From positions 124,001 through 188,000 of the forward strand of contig NZ_PPHG01000022.1 in assembly GCF_002904295.1 (NCBI RefSeq): DNA of 64,000 bases, written 5' to 3'. The notes beneath the pieces are model-generated. The model was not told the origin of the DNA. It ran no database searches and worked only from the letters and a program-made list of their open reading frames with translations. A program made the position numbers and the translations under genes. Of this stretch, positions 7,207 to 19,368 are shown in pieces. Source of the DNA: Amycolatopsis sp. CA-128772 (GTDB lineage Bacteria; Actinomycetota; Actinomycetes; Mycobacteriales; Pseudonocardiaceae). Positions within the stretch are counted from its first letter, which is position 1. Each line of letters starts with the position of its first letter.

Positions 7207-8856
7207 ATGAGCCGCCAAAGTGTGGCGAAAGCCCACCAGAAGATCCAGGAACTGTCGTGGGAACCGGCGTACCACACCCCGGTCTCGCACTACGGCACCG
7301 ACTACACGTTCCGGAAGGCGAAGAAGAAGGACCCGCTGAAGCAGGTCCTCCGCTCGTACTTCCCGATGCAGGAGGAAAAGGACCACCGGGTTTACGGCGC
7401 CGAGGACGGCGCGATCCGCGGCAACATGTTCCGCCAGGTCCAGGAACGCTGGCTGGAGTGGCAGAAGCTGTTCCTGTCGATCATCCCGCTGCCGGAAATC
7501 TCCGCCGCGCGGGCGATGCCGCTGCTGTTCCGCACGGTCCCGAACCCGGAACTGCACAACGGCCAGGCGATCCAGATGATCGACGAGGTCCGGCACTCGA
7601 CGATCCAGCAGAACCTCAAGCGCCTGTACATGCAGAACTACATCGACCCGGCGGGCTTCAACTCGAGCCTGCGCAACTTCCAGAACGACTACTGCGGCAC
7701 CATCGGCCGCCAGTTCGCCGAAGGCTTCATCACCGGGGACGCCATCACCGCGGCGAGCATCTACCTGACGATCGTCGCCGAAACGGCGTTCACGAACACG
7801 CTGTTCGTCGCCATGCCGGCCGAGGCCGCCGCGAACGGCGACTACCTGCTGCCCACGGTTTTCCACTCGGTGCAGTCCGACGAATCCCGCCACATCAGCA
7901 ACGGCTACGCGACGCTGCTGATGGCGCTGTCCGACGAGAGCAACCACCAGCTGCTCGAACGCGACCTCCGCTACGCGTGGTGGAACAACCACGCCGTCGT
8001 CGACGCCGCGATCGGCACATTCATCGAATACGGCACGAAGGACCGCCGCAAGGACCGCGAGAGCTACGCGGAAATGTGGCGCCGCTGGATCTACGACGAC
8101 TACTACCGTTCGTACTTGGTCCCGCTCGAGAAGTACGGGCTGATCATCCCGCACGACCTCATCGAAGAGGCGTGGAACCGGATCTGGAACAAGGGGTACG
8201 TCCACGAAGTCGCGCAGTTCTTCGCCACCGGGTGGCTCGCCAACTACTGGCGGATCGACCCGATGACCGACGAAGACTTCGAATGGTTCGAGTACAAGTA
8301 CCCGGGCTGGTACGACAAGTACGGCAAGTGGTGGGAGAACTACAACCGCCTCGCGACGCCGAACGGGCACCACCCGATCGTCGCCGAGGACGTCGGCTAC
8401 GTGTACCCGCACCGCTGCTGGACCTGCATGGTGCCGTGCCTGATCCGTGAGGACATGGTGGTCGACGAGGTCGACGGCCAGCACCGGACGTACTGCTCGG
8501 AGACCTGCCGCTGGACCGACGCCGAGGCGTTCCGGCCCACCTACCAGGGCCGCAACACGCCCAACATGGGCCAGCTGGTCGGCGCCCGCGAGTGGGAGAC
8601 GCTCTACCACGGCTGGAACTGGGCCGACGTCGTCTCCGACATGGGTTTCGTGCGCGACGACGGCAAGACCATGGTCGCCCAGCCGCACCTGGACCTGGAC
8701 CCGAAGAAGATGTGGACGCTCGACCACCTGCGCCGGATGCCCGAGGTGCAGTCGCCGAACGTGCTGCTCAACCGGATGACGCCCGAGCAGCGCGCCGCGT
8801 TCGTGGCCGACTACAACCGCCAGGGCCCGGCCGGGCGTCCGGCACCGCAGGCCTGA
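7207..8856 (+). CDS. prmA: Propane/phenol-type diiron monooxygenase, hydroxylase large subunit
   Basis: The 549-residue alpha subunit of a soluble diiron monooxygenase (PrmA/MimA). It hydroxylates small alkanes such as propane, or phenol and acetone in related systems, using O2 and electrons from the reductase. The iron ligands are visible as two E-x-x-H pairs, DEVRH (E127, H130) and DESRH (E226, H229), plus E97 and E192. A cysteine cluster near residues 405-435 (CWTCMVPC, later YCSETC) is typical of this branch. AAGGAG sits seven bases before the ATG. First gene of an eight-gene operon. The true substrate cannot be read from sequence. Confidence 0.95.
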   Translation: MSRQSVAKAHQKIQELSWEPAYHTPVSHYGTDYTFRKAKKKDPLKQVLRSYFPMQEEKDHRVYGAEDGAIRGNMFRQVQERWLEWQKLFLSIIPLPEISAARAMPLLFRTVPNPELHNGQAIQMIDEVRHSTIQQNLKRLYMQNYIDPAGFNSSLRNFQNDYCGTIGRQFAEGFITGDAITAASIYLTIVAETAFTNTLFVAMPAEAAANGDYLLPTVFHSVQSDESRHISNGYATLLMALSDESNHQLLERDLRYAWWNNHAVVDAAIGTFIEYGTKDRRKDRESYAEMWRRWIYDDYYRSYLVPLEKYGLIIPHDLIEEAWNRIWNKGYVHEVAQFFATGWLANYWRIDPMTDEDFEWFEYKYPGWYDKYGKWWENYNRLATPNGHHPIVAEDVGYVYPHRCWTCMVPCLIREDMVVDEVDGQHRTYCSETCRWTDAEAFRPTYQGRNTPNMGQLVGAREWETLYHGWNWADVVSDMGFVRDDGKTMVAQPHLDLDPKKMWTLDHLRRMPEVQSPNVLLNRMTPEQRAAFVADYNRQGPAGRPAPQA

Positions 8857-8869
8857 CGGGCGGCCCGGC

Positions 8870-9901
8870 ATGACAGCGGAGAAGCACCGCGTCCGGTTCG
8901 AGCCGGTCGGGATCGAAATCGACGTCGCCGAGGACCAGACGATCCTGCGTGCCGCCGCCGAGCAGGGCGTCATGCTCATGCACGGCTGCAAGGAAGGGCA
9001 GTGCGCGGCCTGCAAGTCGTTCCTCCTCGACGGCGACGACGTCGAACACGACCGGTACTCGACCTTCGCGCTTCCCGACTACGAAAAGGAGGAAGGCTTC
9101 ACGCTGCTGTGCCGGGCCCACGCGTACGAAGACCTGACGATCGAGCTGCTCAACTACGACGAGGAGATGATCCAGTCCGGCCTGCCGATCCAGGAGGCCG
9201 ACGTCGAGGTCGTCGCCAACGACCCCGTCACGCACGACCTCCGGCACCTCGTCGTCCGGCTGGCCGGCGACCTCAAGTTCTTCCCGGGCCAGTACCTGGA
9301 CTTCGCGGTCCCGGGCACCGAGGAGACCCGGTCGTTCTCGATGGCCAACACCTCGGCGCGCGGCGGGCTGCTGGAGTTCGTCATCAAGATCTACCCCGAC
9401 GGGCTGTTCTCCCGGTTCCTGGCCGAGCGAGTCGCGGCCGGCGACCGGCTCCGGGTGACCGGCCCGTTCGGGGTGTTCACCCTCCGGGACAACCCGGGCG
9501 CGGACCTCGTGTTCGTCGGCGGCGGGGCCGGGATGGCGCCGATCCTGGCCCTGCTGCGGTCGATGGCCGAGCGCGGGATCGACCGGAAGGCGACCTTCTA
9601 CTACGGCGCCCGCCGCCGCCGCGACCTCTGCTTCGAGGACGAACTGCGGGCGCTGGAAGAGAAGCTGCCGGACTTCCGTTACGTGCCCGCGCTTTCCGAG
9701 CCGGGCGACGCCGACTGGACGGGCGAAACCGGCTTCGTCACCGACGTCCTGCGCCGCACCGGGCTCGATCTGACCGGCGCCGACGCCTACGTCTGCGGGC
9801 CGCCGCCGATGGTCGAGGCCGCGCTGGAGCTGCTGCCCGCCCTCGGCGTCGACGGCAAGCGCGTCTTCCACGACAAGTTCACCACCACGGGCGAAGGGTA
9901 A
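8870..9901 (+). CDS. prmB: Monooxygenase reductase component (2Fe-2S/FAD/NAD)
   Basis: A 343-residue electron-transfer subunit that passes electrons from NAD(P)H through FAD and a 2Fe-2S centre to the hydroxylase. The ferredoxin domain comes first, with cluster ligands C40, C45, C48 and C81. The FAD domain shows TRSFSMANTS, and the NAD domain shows VGGGAGMAPI and YVCGPPPMVEAAL near the C-terminus. It starts 13 bases after the prmA stop and ends seven bases before prmC, so all are translated from one transcript. Confidence 0.95.
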   Translation: MTAEKHRVRFEPVGIEIDVAEDQTILRAAAEQGVMLMHGCKEGQCAACKSFLLDGDDVEHDRYSTFALPDYEKEEGFTLLCRAHAYEDLTIELLNYDEEMIQSGLPIQEADVEVVANDPVTHDLRHLVVRLAGDLKFFPGQYLDFAVPGTEETRSFSMANTSARGGLLEFVIKIYPDGLFSRFLAERVAAGDRLRVTGPFGVFTLRDNPGADLVFVGGGAGMAPILALLRSMAERGIDRKATFYYGARRRRDLCFEDELRALEEKLPDFRYVPALSEPGDADWTGETGFVTDVLRRTGLDLTGADAYVCGPPPMVEAALELLPALGVDGKRVFHDKFTTTGEG

Positions 9902-9908
9902 GGAACCC

Positions 9909-11078
9909 ATGACAGCCACCTCCGAACGCAGCGTGCCCAAGCCGGCGTTCACCGACGCCGAGGCGGGGGCGAAGGTCTTCCCGGACTCCACGGCCCGCCA
10001 GTACAACTACTTCACCCCGGCCAAGCGCAAGCAGAGCCACTACGAGGACGTCACCGTCGAGGTCCAGCCCGACCCGCGGCACTACCTGTCCCAGGGCTGG
10101 CTCTACGCCTTCGCCGACGGCAAGGGCGGATACCCCCTGGAATGGACGGCGCTGAAGGCGTGGGGCTCCGACCGGCCCCTGCCCGAACGCGGACCAGGGT
10201 CCGGCGGCAAGGGCTACGACTGGCCCGCGCACGGCTGGCACGAGTTCCGCGACCCCAACGAGGAGTGGGAACTCACGCTCTACCGCTACAACGCGAACGT
10301 CGTCCGCCAGCTGAACCAGAACATCGACGCCGCCCGCCAGGCCAAGGCGTTCGAGCAGTGGAACCGCAACTGGGTCGACTTCGTCGCCAAGCACGTCGGC
10401 GCCTGGATGCACGTCGACCACGGCCTGGGCCTGTACCTGTTCGCCAACGCCAACCGCCGCGCCCCGACGAACATGCACAACAACGTGATTTCGGTGAACA
10501 GCATGCACCGCATCCGCGCGGCGCAGGACCTGGCGCTGTACAACCTGACCCTCACCGAGGAGATCGAGGGCTTCGACGGCACCGCGCACCTGTCCACTTG
10601 GAACGAAGACCCGGCCTGGCAGGGCGTGCGGGAGACCGCCGAGCAGCTGACCGGGATCTGGGACTGGGGCGAGGCGATCTTCGCCGCCAACGTCGTCTTC
10701 GAGCCGCTGGTCGGCGAGCTGTTCCGCAGCAACCTCGTCCAGCAGGCCGCGCCCGCGAACGGCGACTTCGTCACCCCGACGCTGATCGGCGCCGAGGAGT
10801 TCGACTTCTCCGAACGCGACCTCCGCTACACGAAACCGCTGTTCCACCTTCTCATCAACGACAAGGAGTTCGCCGACCACAACAAGGCGCTGCTGCAGAA
10901 GTGGCTCGAGGACTGGGTGCCGAAGAGCATCGCCGCCGCCCGCGCGCTGCAGCCGCTGTGGTCGCAGCCCGACGCCAAGCCGATCCGGTTCGAGGACGGC
11001 CTCGACCGCGTGAAGAGCCGGTTCGCCGGCATCCTGTCCGAACTGGGCCTCAAGGCACCCGAGGAGCTGGGCCAGTGA
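9909..11078 (+). CDS. prmC: Monooxygenase hydroxylase small (beta) subunit
   Basis: A 389-residue beta subunit of the hydroxylase. It shares the ferritin-like helical fold of the alpha subunit but lacks the diiron ligands. Characteristic segments are YNYFTPAKRKQSHYEDVTVE near residue 30 and the Trp-rich middle part. It forms the (alpha-beta)2 hydroxylase core with PrmA. AAGG lies just before the ATG, and its stop overlaps the GTG of the coupling protein gene by GTGA, which suggests coupled synthesis. Confidence 0.94.
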   Translation: MTATSERSVPKPAFTDAEAGAKVFPDSTARQYNYFTPAKRKQSHYEDVTVEVQPDPRHYLSQGWLYAFADGKGGYPLEWTALKAWGSDRPLPERGPGSGGKGYDWPAHGWHEFRDPNEEWELTLYRYNANVVRQLNQNIDAARQAKAFEQWNRNWVDFVAKHVGAWMHVDHGLGLYLFANANRRAPTNMHNNVISVNSMHRIRAAQDLALYNLTLTEEIEGFDGTAHLSTWNEDPAWQGVRETAEQLTGIWDWGEAIFAANVVFEPLVGELFRSNLVQQAAPANGDFVTPTLIGAEEFDFSERDLRYTKPLFHLLINDKEFADHNKALLQKWLEDWVPKSIAAARALQPLWSQPDAKPIRFEDGLDRVKSRFAGILSELGLKAPEELGQ

Positions 11079-11446
11079 CTGTCTTCAAGACCGCGGAAAG
11101 CCCGTTCAAGGCCGACAACACCGCGTCGAACATGTGCGGCTTCACCCTGATGAACAACCAGGTCGGCGCGATCATCGCGGAAGTCATGGCCACCAAGGAC
11201 AACGTGACCGTGACGCCGTTGCCGTCGATGATCCGCGTCGACGCGAAGGGCCGGACGGACCTGGTCTACGCCGAGGTCGACGAGGCCGCCGGCGAGGAAG
11301 AAGGCTGGTTCACCGCCGCCGAGTTCGAGGAGAGCATGTCCACCCACTACGGCCGGATGATCCACGAAGACGACCGCACGATCATGTTCGCCAACCCCGA
11401 AGACGCGGCCGAGTACCTCGACTTCGACCTCAAGCCCATTCGCTAG
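11075..11446 (+). CDS. prmD: Monooxygenase coupling (effector) protein
   Basis: A 123-residue MmoB/DmpM-type regulatory protein that binds the hydroxylase and tunes its activity without any cofactor. Recognisable segments are NMCGFTLMNNQVGAIIAEVM and the acidic C-terminus. The start is GTG 11075, which overlaps the prmC stop in a GTGA arrangement; the frame is open far upstream but that part is antisense-type composition inside prmC. It completes the four-component monooxygenase. Confidence 0.93.
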   Translation: MTVFKTAESPFKADNTASNMCGFTLMNNQVGAIIAEVMATKDNVTVTPLPSMIRVDAKGRTDLVYAEVDEAAGEEEGWFTAAEFEESMSTHYGRMIHEDDRTIMFANPEDAAEYLDFDLKPIR

Positions 11447-11481
11447 GTACCAGCACTCGATCCCGCTCAGGAGGGTCAACC

Positions 11482-12515
11482 ATGTACGAAAAAGACGGCG
11501 AAAAGTATTTCGTGGTGGACGCCCACACCCACTTCTGGGACGCGAGCCCGGAGAACTGGGTCGAGGGGCAGGAGGAATACGCCAAGGGCTGGATCGAGTG
11601 CTTCCACGCCTACCAGGGACTCGGCCCGAAGGAGACGCACTGGCCGCTCGACCGGTTCCGGAAGTACTCCGAGGAGCTGATGATGCACGACCTGTTCGAG
11701 GTCGGGCACGTCGACACGGCCATCTTCCAGCCGACCAACCTGCGGCAGTGGTACAAGAACGGGTTCAACACGACCGAGGCCGACGGGGCGCTGGCCGACA
11801 AGCACCCCGGAAAGTTCCTCGTCAACACCACCTTCGACCCGCGTGAAGGCGACGAGGGGATGAAAGCGTTCGAGGAGCGCGTCAAGCGCTACGGCTGCAA
11901 GGGCGTCAAGCTGTACACGGCCGAATGGCGCGGGGACTCCCGCGGCTGGAGCCTGAAAGACCCGGAAGCCGCGCGCTACCTGGAGAAGTGCGAGGAACTG
12001 GGCGTCAAGAACGTCCACATCCACAAGGGACCGACGATCTGGCCCCTGGACAAGGACGCCTTCGACGTGTCCGATGTGGACCACGCGGCGACGAACTTCC
12101 AGGGCCTCAACTTCATCGTCGAGCACGTCGGCCTGCCGCGCATCGAGGACTTCTGCTTCATGGCCACCCAGGAGCGGAACGTCTACGCGGGACTGGCCGT
12201 CGTGGTCGGCGGCCTGATGCACGCCCGCCCCAAGTTCTTCGCCAAGGTCATGGGCGAGCTGTTGTTCTGGCTCGGCGAAGACAAGCTCATCTTCGGCGCG
12301 GACTACGCGATCTGGGAACCGAAGTGGCAGGTCGAAGGCTTCGTCGACTGGAACATGCCCGGCGACGACGAGCTGTCGGACTTCCCGCCGCTGACCGTCG
12401 ACCAGAAGAAGAAGATCCTCGGCCTGAACGCGGCCCGCCTCTACGACATCGACGTCCCTTCGGAACTGCAGCTGGCGAATCCGGAGAACGTCGAGCCCGT
12501 CGGCGTGCCGAACTC

Positions 12516-12519
<4 letters not shown>
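11482..12519 (+). CDS. Amidohydrolase-family (TIM-barrel metal-dependent) protein
   Basis: A 345-residue amidohydrolase-2 family protein. The N-terminal metal motif VDAHTHFWD (H15, H17) is present, with later ligand-type His/Asp residues in VHIHKG, VEHVG and FGADYAIWEP. Proteins of this kind are conserved in propane monooxygenase operons; whether they hydrolyse an intermediate, decarboxylate it or help maturation is not settled. AGGAGG at 11469-11474 supports the ATG. The stop overlaps the next start (ATGA). Cytoplasmic, no signal peptide. Confidence 0.88.
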
Positions 12520-15927
<3,408 letters not shown>

Positions 15928-15940
15928 GCCGGCGGAGTGC

Positions 15941-15984
15941 GGAGGTCTCCCCGCCGGTGTCCTGAGCGCCGGCGGGGGGCCTCC
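15941..15984. terminator. Strong hairpin ending the monooxygenase operon
   Basis: GGAGG-T-CTCCCCGCCGG at 15941-15957 pairs with CCGGCGGGGGGCCTCC at 15969-15984, loop about 11 bases, with one bulge. It lies between the chaperonin stop and the convergent membrane protein stop, so it can serve both strands. Confidence 0.75.
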
Positions 15985-15987
15985 GGC

Positions 15988-16587
15988 TCAGGGAGCGAGG
16001 CCGTGGCGGGCCAGCTCGTGGCCCGCCAGCTTCTCGATGACGTCCCGGTCGCGCTCGCGCCAGCCGGTCGCGACCTCGCCCGCCGACGCCAGCCGGCGCA
16101 GCGGCTGCGTGGCCAGTGCCCGCAGCGCGAGCAGGTCCAGCCCTTCGTCGCCGAGGGCCCGCAGCTGCGCGGCCGCGGTGGCCCGGCGCGTGAAGTGCCA
16201 GCGCAGCGGCAGCCACGTCACCACGAGCGTCAGCACCGGCAGCGCGATGATGATCGCCGCCAGCCACCACGCCAGGTTCTCGACCGCCTCGATCTGCCAG
16301 TGACCCGCGTCCGTGAGCTTGGTGCCGACGTCCGAACCGCCGTGCAGGGCTTGGGCCAGTGCGTCTCCGACGAGCGGGATCCGGTCGGCGGAGTTCGCGG
16401 CCGAGTCGAAGGTGCCGCGCAGGCCGGTGCCGGCGTCGACCAGCCCGTCGCCGGGCGCTCGCAGCTTCATGACCTGGTCGTACACCGAGGTCCCCAGCCA
16501 CACCGCCAGGACGACGAGCAGCACGGCGAGAAGATCGCTGACGAGCTGGGCGGTGCGGCGGATCGGCCGTTCGGCGTAGAGCTGCAT
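15988..16587 (-). CDS. Predicted two-span membrane protein
   Basis: A 199-residue protein of unknown family. Transmembrane segments are clear at about residues 15-35 (LVSDLLAVLLVVLAVWLGTS) and 105-125 (LAWWLAAIIIALPVLTLVV). The loop between them is extracytoplasmic by charge, and the C-terminal helix-rich tail is cytoplasmic. ATG 16587 is preceded by AAAGG; longer starts give an Arg/Pro-rich extension unlikely to be translated. Nothing about partners can be said beyond convergence with the chaperonin gene. Confidence 0.75.
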   Translation of the reverse strand: MQLYAERPIRRTAQLVSDLLAVLLVVLAVWLGTSVYDQVMKLRAPGDGLVDAGTGLRGTFDSAANSADRIPLVGDALAQALHGGSDVGTKLTDAGHWQIEAVENLAWWLAAIIIALPVLTLVVTWLPLRWHFTRRATAAAQLRALGDEGLDLLALRALATQPLRRLASAGEVATGWRERDRDVIEKLAGHELARHGLAP

Positions 16588-16665
16588 CGGGGGCGCCTTT
16601 CGCGGTGGGGGAGCGCGGCCACGGCAACGTACCCGCGTCCTCGCGGGGCGAACCGCCACGGTGGT

Positions 16666-16683
16666 CTATGACGGCGGTCATAG
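16666..16683. promoter_or_regulatory. TetR operator candidate 1, CTATGAC-N4-GTCATAG
   Basis: An 18-base inverted repeat with perfect seven-base arms. The same ATGAC-N4-GTCAT core recurs at 16714-16735 and 17191-17206, all upstream of the GNAT and TetR genes. Confidence 0.7.
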
Positions 16684-16713
16684 TGTGCTCGGCGCCGTCG
16701 TGTGCTCTCATGG

Positions 16714-16735
16714 CTCTATGACCACCGTCATAGAG
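16714..16735. promoter_or_regulatory. TetR operator candidate 2, CTCTATGAC-N4-GTCATAGAG
   Basis: Perfect nine-base arms separated by four bases. The GNAT ATG (16718-16720) is inside the left arm, so a bound repressor would block transcription or initiation directly. Confidence 0.7.
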
Positions 16736-17365
16736 GCCGCGGATCGCGCAGGTGTCGCGTCCCTGGTCGCGGCCTGCTCGCCGGGCAGCCTCCGGCGCCG
16801 GTTCCTGATGGGCGGCCCCGCCCGGCCGGCCGACGTTTTCCAGCGCTACCAGCGGTTCCTGCTCGCCGGACCACCGCACGGTGTCGCGCTGCTCGCCGTG
16901 CGCGGCGGCGTTCCGGTGGGGCTGCTCAACTTCGTTTCGGAGACGCCGGGGGAGGCGGAGGCCGGGATCCTCGTCGCCGACGCGTGGCAGCGGCAGGGGG
17001 TCGCCGGCGCGCTGAGCCGGTGGCTGTGGGCGTCCGGGCGCTGGCGGGGCTGGACCGTGCGCGCCACCGTGCAGGCCGGCAACACCGGCGCCGAGGCGCT
17101 GCTGCTGGGCCAGGGCTTCCGGCCGGTCCCGTCCTACGAGCGCGGCGAACGGGACTTCGCACTGGTCGTGCCGGAGTCCGGATGGGCTACCATGACGGAC
17201 GTCATGAAGGAGGCAGCCGATGACGAGGACGCCGCGCGAGCGGATGGTGCTCAGCGCCGCGCAGCTGGTGCGGATCCACGGGGTCGGGGCGACCGGCATG
17301 CGGGACGTGGTCGCCCACGCCGAAGCGCCCCGGGGCTCCCTGCAGCACTACTTCCCGGGCGGTAA
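16718..17365 (+). CDS. GNAT-family N-acetyltransferase
   Basis: The first 160 residues form a GNAT domain, with the acetyl-CoA loop in AWQRQGVAGALSRW and the C-terminal GFRPVPSYERGERDFAL strand. The substrate is unknown. The frame stays open to 17365, overlapping the TetR gene by 146 bases; the last 55 residues are Ala/Arg/Gly-rich and look like out-of-frame translation of tetR, so either the tail is non-functional or a base is missing near 17190. The start codon sits in an operator-like palindrome with no good Shine-Dalgarno sequence, so the transcript may be leaderless. Confidence 0.72.
   Translation: MTTVIEAADRAGVASLVAACSPGSLRRRFLMGGPARPADVFQRYQRFLLAGPPHGVALLAVRGGVPVGLLNFVSETPGEAEAGILVADAWQRQGVAGALSRWLWASGRWRGWTVRATVQAGNTGAEALLLGQGFRPVPSYERGERDFALVVPESGWATMTDVMKEAADDEDAARADGAQRRAAGADPRGRGDRHAGRGRPRRSAPGLPAALLPGR
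17191..17206. promoter_or_regulatory. TetR operator candidate 3, CATGAC-N4-GTCATG
   Basis: Perfect six-base arms immediately before the AAGGAGG Shine-Dalgarno (17207-17213) of the tetR gene. Together with the two upstream sites this suggests autoregulation. Confidence 0.62.
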
Positions 17366-17816
17366 GGACCAGCTGATCGCCGAAGCGGTCACCTGGGCGG
17401 GCGACTACGCCGCCCGGCGCGTGGCACGCTTCGCGGCCAAGCTCGAGGACCCCACGCCGGGAAACCTGTTCGCGGCGATGGCGGCCCAGTGGACGGACGA
17501 ATTCACCCGCGACGGTTTCGATGCGGGCTGCCCGCTGGTCGCGACGGTCGCCGACACGGCCGCGACCAGCGACGGCCTGCGCGAAGCGGTCGGCAAGGCG
17601 TTCGACGGCTGGCAGCGCCCGGTCGCCGCCACCCTCGAGCAGCTGGGCGTGCCCCCGGCCCGCACTGCTTCCTTGGCCGTCCTGATGCTCAGCGCCCTGG
17701 AGGGCGCGATCGTCCTGGCGCGGGCGCACCAGGACGTCGCCCCGCTCGACACGGTGGTCACGGAGTTGCGGCCGCTGCTCGACGGCGCGGTCGACAAGCG
17801 CCGCCGCCGGGCCTAG
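17220..17816 (+). CDS. TetR-family repressor, LmrA/YxaF-like
   Basis: A 198-residue repressor. The N-terminal HTH reads GATGMRDVVAHAEAPRGSLQ followed by HYFPGGKDQLI, and the ligand domain has the DGFDAGCPLVATV segment typical of the LmrA/YxaF subgroup. AAGGAGG lies seven bases before the ATG. It overlaps the 3' end of the upstream GNAT frame and its stop overlaps the stop of the convergent epoxide hydrolase remnant. Three near-identical palindromes upstream are likely its own operators. Confidence 0.88.
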   Translation: MTRTPRERMVLSAAQLVRIHGVGATGMRDVVAHAEAPRGSLQHYFPGGKDQLIAEAVTWAGDYAARRVARFAAKLEDPTPGNLFAAMAAQWTDEFTRDGFDAGCPLVATVADTAATSDGLREAVGKAFDGWQRPVAATLEQLGVPPARTASLAVLMLSALEGAIVLARAHQDVAPLDTVVTELRPLLDGAVDKRRRRA

Positions 17817-18941
17817 AGGTCGCGGAAGAACTCCCGGATGTCGCGGACGAGCACGTCCGGCGCCTGCAGCGACGCGAAGTGCCCACCGGTGTCGTACTCC
17901 GACCAGCGCGTGACGGTGTTCGACAGCTCGGCCAGCCCGCGGAGGGCGTGGTCACCCCGGAAGTTCACGACGGCGGTCGGAACACCGGAGGGCGGCGGCC
18001 GTTCCCCCACCCGTCCTGGCCGGCTTCGAGGTAGAGGCGCGCGGCCGAGCCGGCGGTGCCGGTGAGCCAGAAGATGGTGACGTTCGTCAGGATGGCGTCC
18101 CGGTCCACGGGGGTCTGGTCGGTGGCGGTGGGGTCCCAGCCGACGAACCATTCGAGGTTCCACGCGAGCTGCCCGGCGGGGGAGTCGTTGAGCGCGTAGG
18201 CGAGGGTCTGCGGGCGGGGGGCCATCTGTGTGGCGTAGCCGGAGTGGGTGTACCACCAGGTTTTGTTCTCCGCCGCTCGCTTCCGGTCCTCTTCGGACAG
18301 CCGGTCTTCGTCGCCGGGCGCGGTGGGGACACCGGCGTTCGCAACGGCGTTGACGTGCACGCCGATGACCGCTTCCGGGGCGACGCGGCCGAGCTCGGGG
18401 GAGACGATGCTGCCGAAGTCGCCGCCCTGGGCGCCGTAGCGTTCGTAGCCGAGCCGTCGCATCAGTTCGGCCCAGGCCCGGGCGGTCCGGCGCGTGTTCC
18501 AGCCGGGTTCGGTGGTGGGGCCGGAGAAGCCGAACCCGGGCACGGACGGCGCGACGACGTGGAAGGCGTCGCCCGGGTCGCCACCGTGGGCGCGGGGGTT
18601 GGTGAGGGGGCCGAGGACGTCTCGGAAGTCGGCGACCGTGCTGGGCCAGCCGTGGGTGATGATCAGGGGGTGGCGTCCGGTTCGGGGGAGCGGATGTGGA
18701 GGAAGTGGATTCGCTGGTTGTCTATGGTGGTGGTGAACTGGGGGAGTTCGTTCAGGTGCGCTTCATGTTCGCGCCAGTTGAAGTTTTGTTGCCAGTGAGT
18801 TACCAGGTCTTGCAGGTAGGTCTGGTTGACGCCGTAGTTCCAGGCGGCGTCGGGGAGTTCGCCTGGCCAGCGGGTGTTGGTGAGGCGGTTGTTCAGGTCG
18901 TCGAGGTCTTGCTGGGGGATGTCTATGCGGAAGGGGTGCAC
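17813..18941 (-). pseudogene. Epoxide hydrolase (EHN plus alpha/beta-hydrolase), two frameshifts
   Basis: Three successive frames together make a complete epoxide hydrolase of about 375 residues. The N-terminal EHN part (MHPFRIDIPQQDLDDLNNRL) ends at a premature stop near 18663. The middle part carries HGWPSTVADF, the nucleophile region GAQGGDFGSIV and QTLAYALNDSPAGQLAW; the third carries the catalytic His in YDTGGHFASLQAPD. The frame is restored if one base is added to the G5 run at 18666-18670 and to the C5 run at 18004-18008. Both errors are one-base losses in homopolymers, so a sequencing artefact is possible; otherwise the gene is dead. Confidence 0.85.
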
Positions 18942-18960
18942 GGGGGTCAGCTTGGCTTGG

Positions 18961-18985
18961 ATCTAGGACCGGTGTTGTCCTAGAT
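18961..18985. promoter_or_regulatory. Inverted repeat ATCTAGGAC-N7-GTCCTAGAT
   Basis: Perfect nine-base arms with a seven-base spacer, 20 bases upstream of the epoxide hydrolase start. Its base composition is AT-richer than its surroundings. It could be an operator for the hydrolase gene or a hairpin; no regulator can be named. Confidence 0.45.
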
Positions 18986-19053
18986 GGTTGGCTCTGTTTT
19001 ACGGATACGGCTTCGCCGTTGTTTGGGGAATCGGCGCGCCCTGTGGTTGTGTT

Positions 19054-19368
19054 GTGTTTGTGGTCGGCAGCTCCCATTCCTTTGAGGCGGTGGCTCTGGT
19101 CAACCGTACCGGCGAGCTGCTCGCGGATATCCGGTCCGCCGAAGCCGAACTCGGCGCCCTGTGGGTCGAGATCGACCACCGCGGGGTTTTGGACTTGTCC
19201 GGCTACCGCACTGCCGAGCGGCTTCTCGAGCATCTCACCGGGTGGGAGGTCCGCATCGCCCTCGACGGTCACCCCGGATTCCTGCCACCCCCGTTCTTGG
19301 ACGAACACCGAAAACCTTGGCGCATCAACCGTTGCCGTTTGCGGCTTGAACAATCGAATACGGGATAG
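19054..19368 (+). pseudogene. Internally deleted DUF222/HNH endonuclease remnant
   Basis: The readable part joins the start of a DUF222 (13E12-repeat) protein, with ELLADIRSAEAELGALWVEI and GVLDLSGYRTAERLL, straight to what looks like the usual extreme C-terminus of such proteins (GHPGFLPPPFLDEHRKPWR). The several hundred residues in between, including the HNH nuclease motif, are missing. These genes are multi-copy in actinobacteria and often decay by recombination. The boundaries are approximate and the GTG at 19054 is only one possible start. Assignment is from remembered family pattern. Confidence 0.6.
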
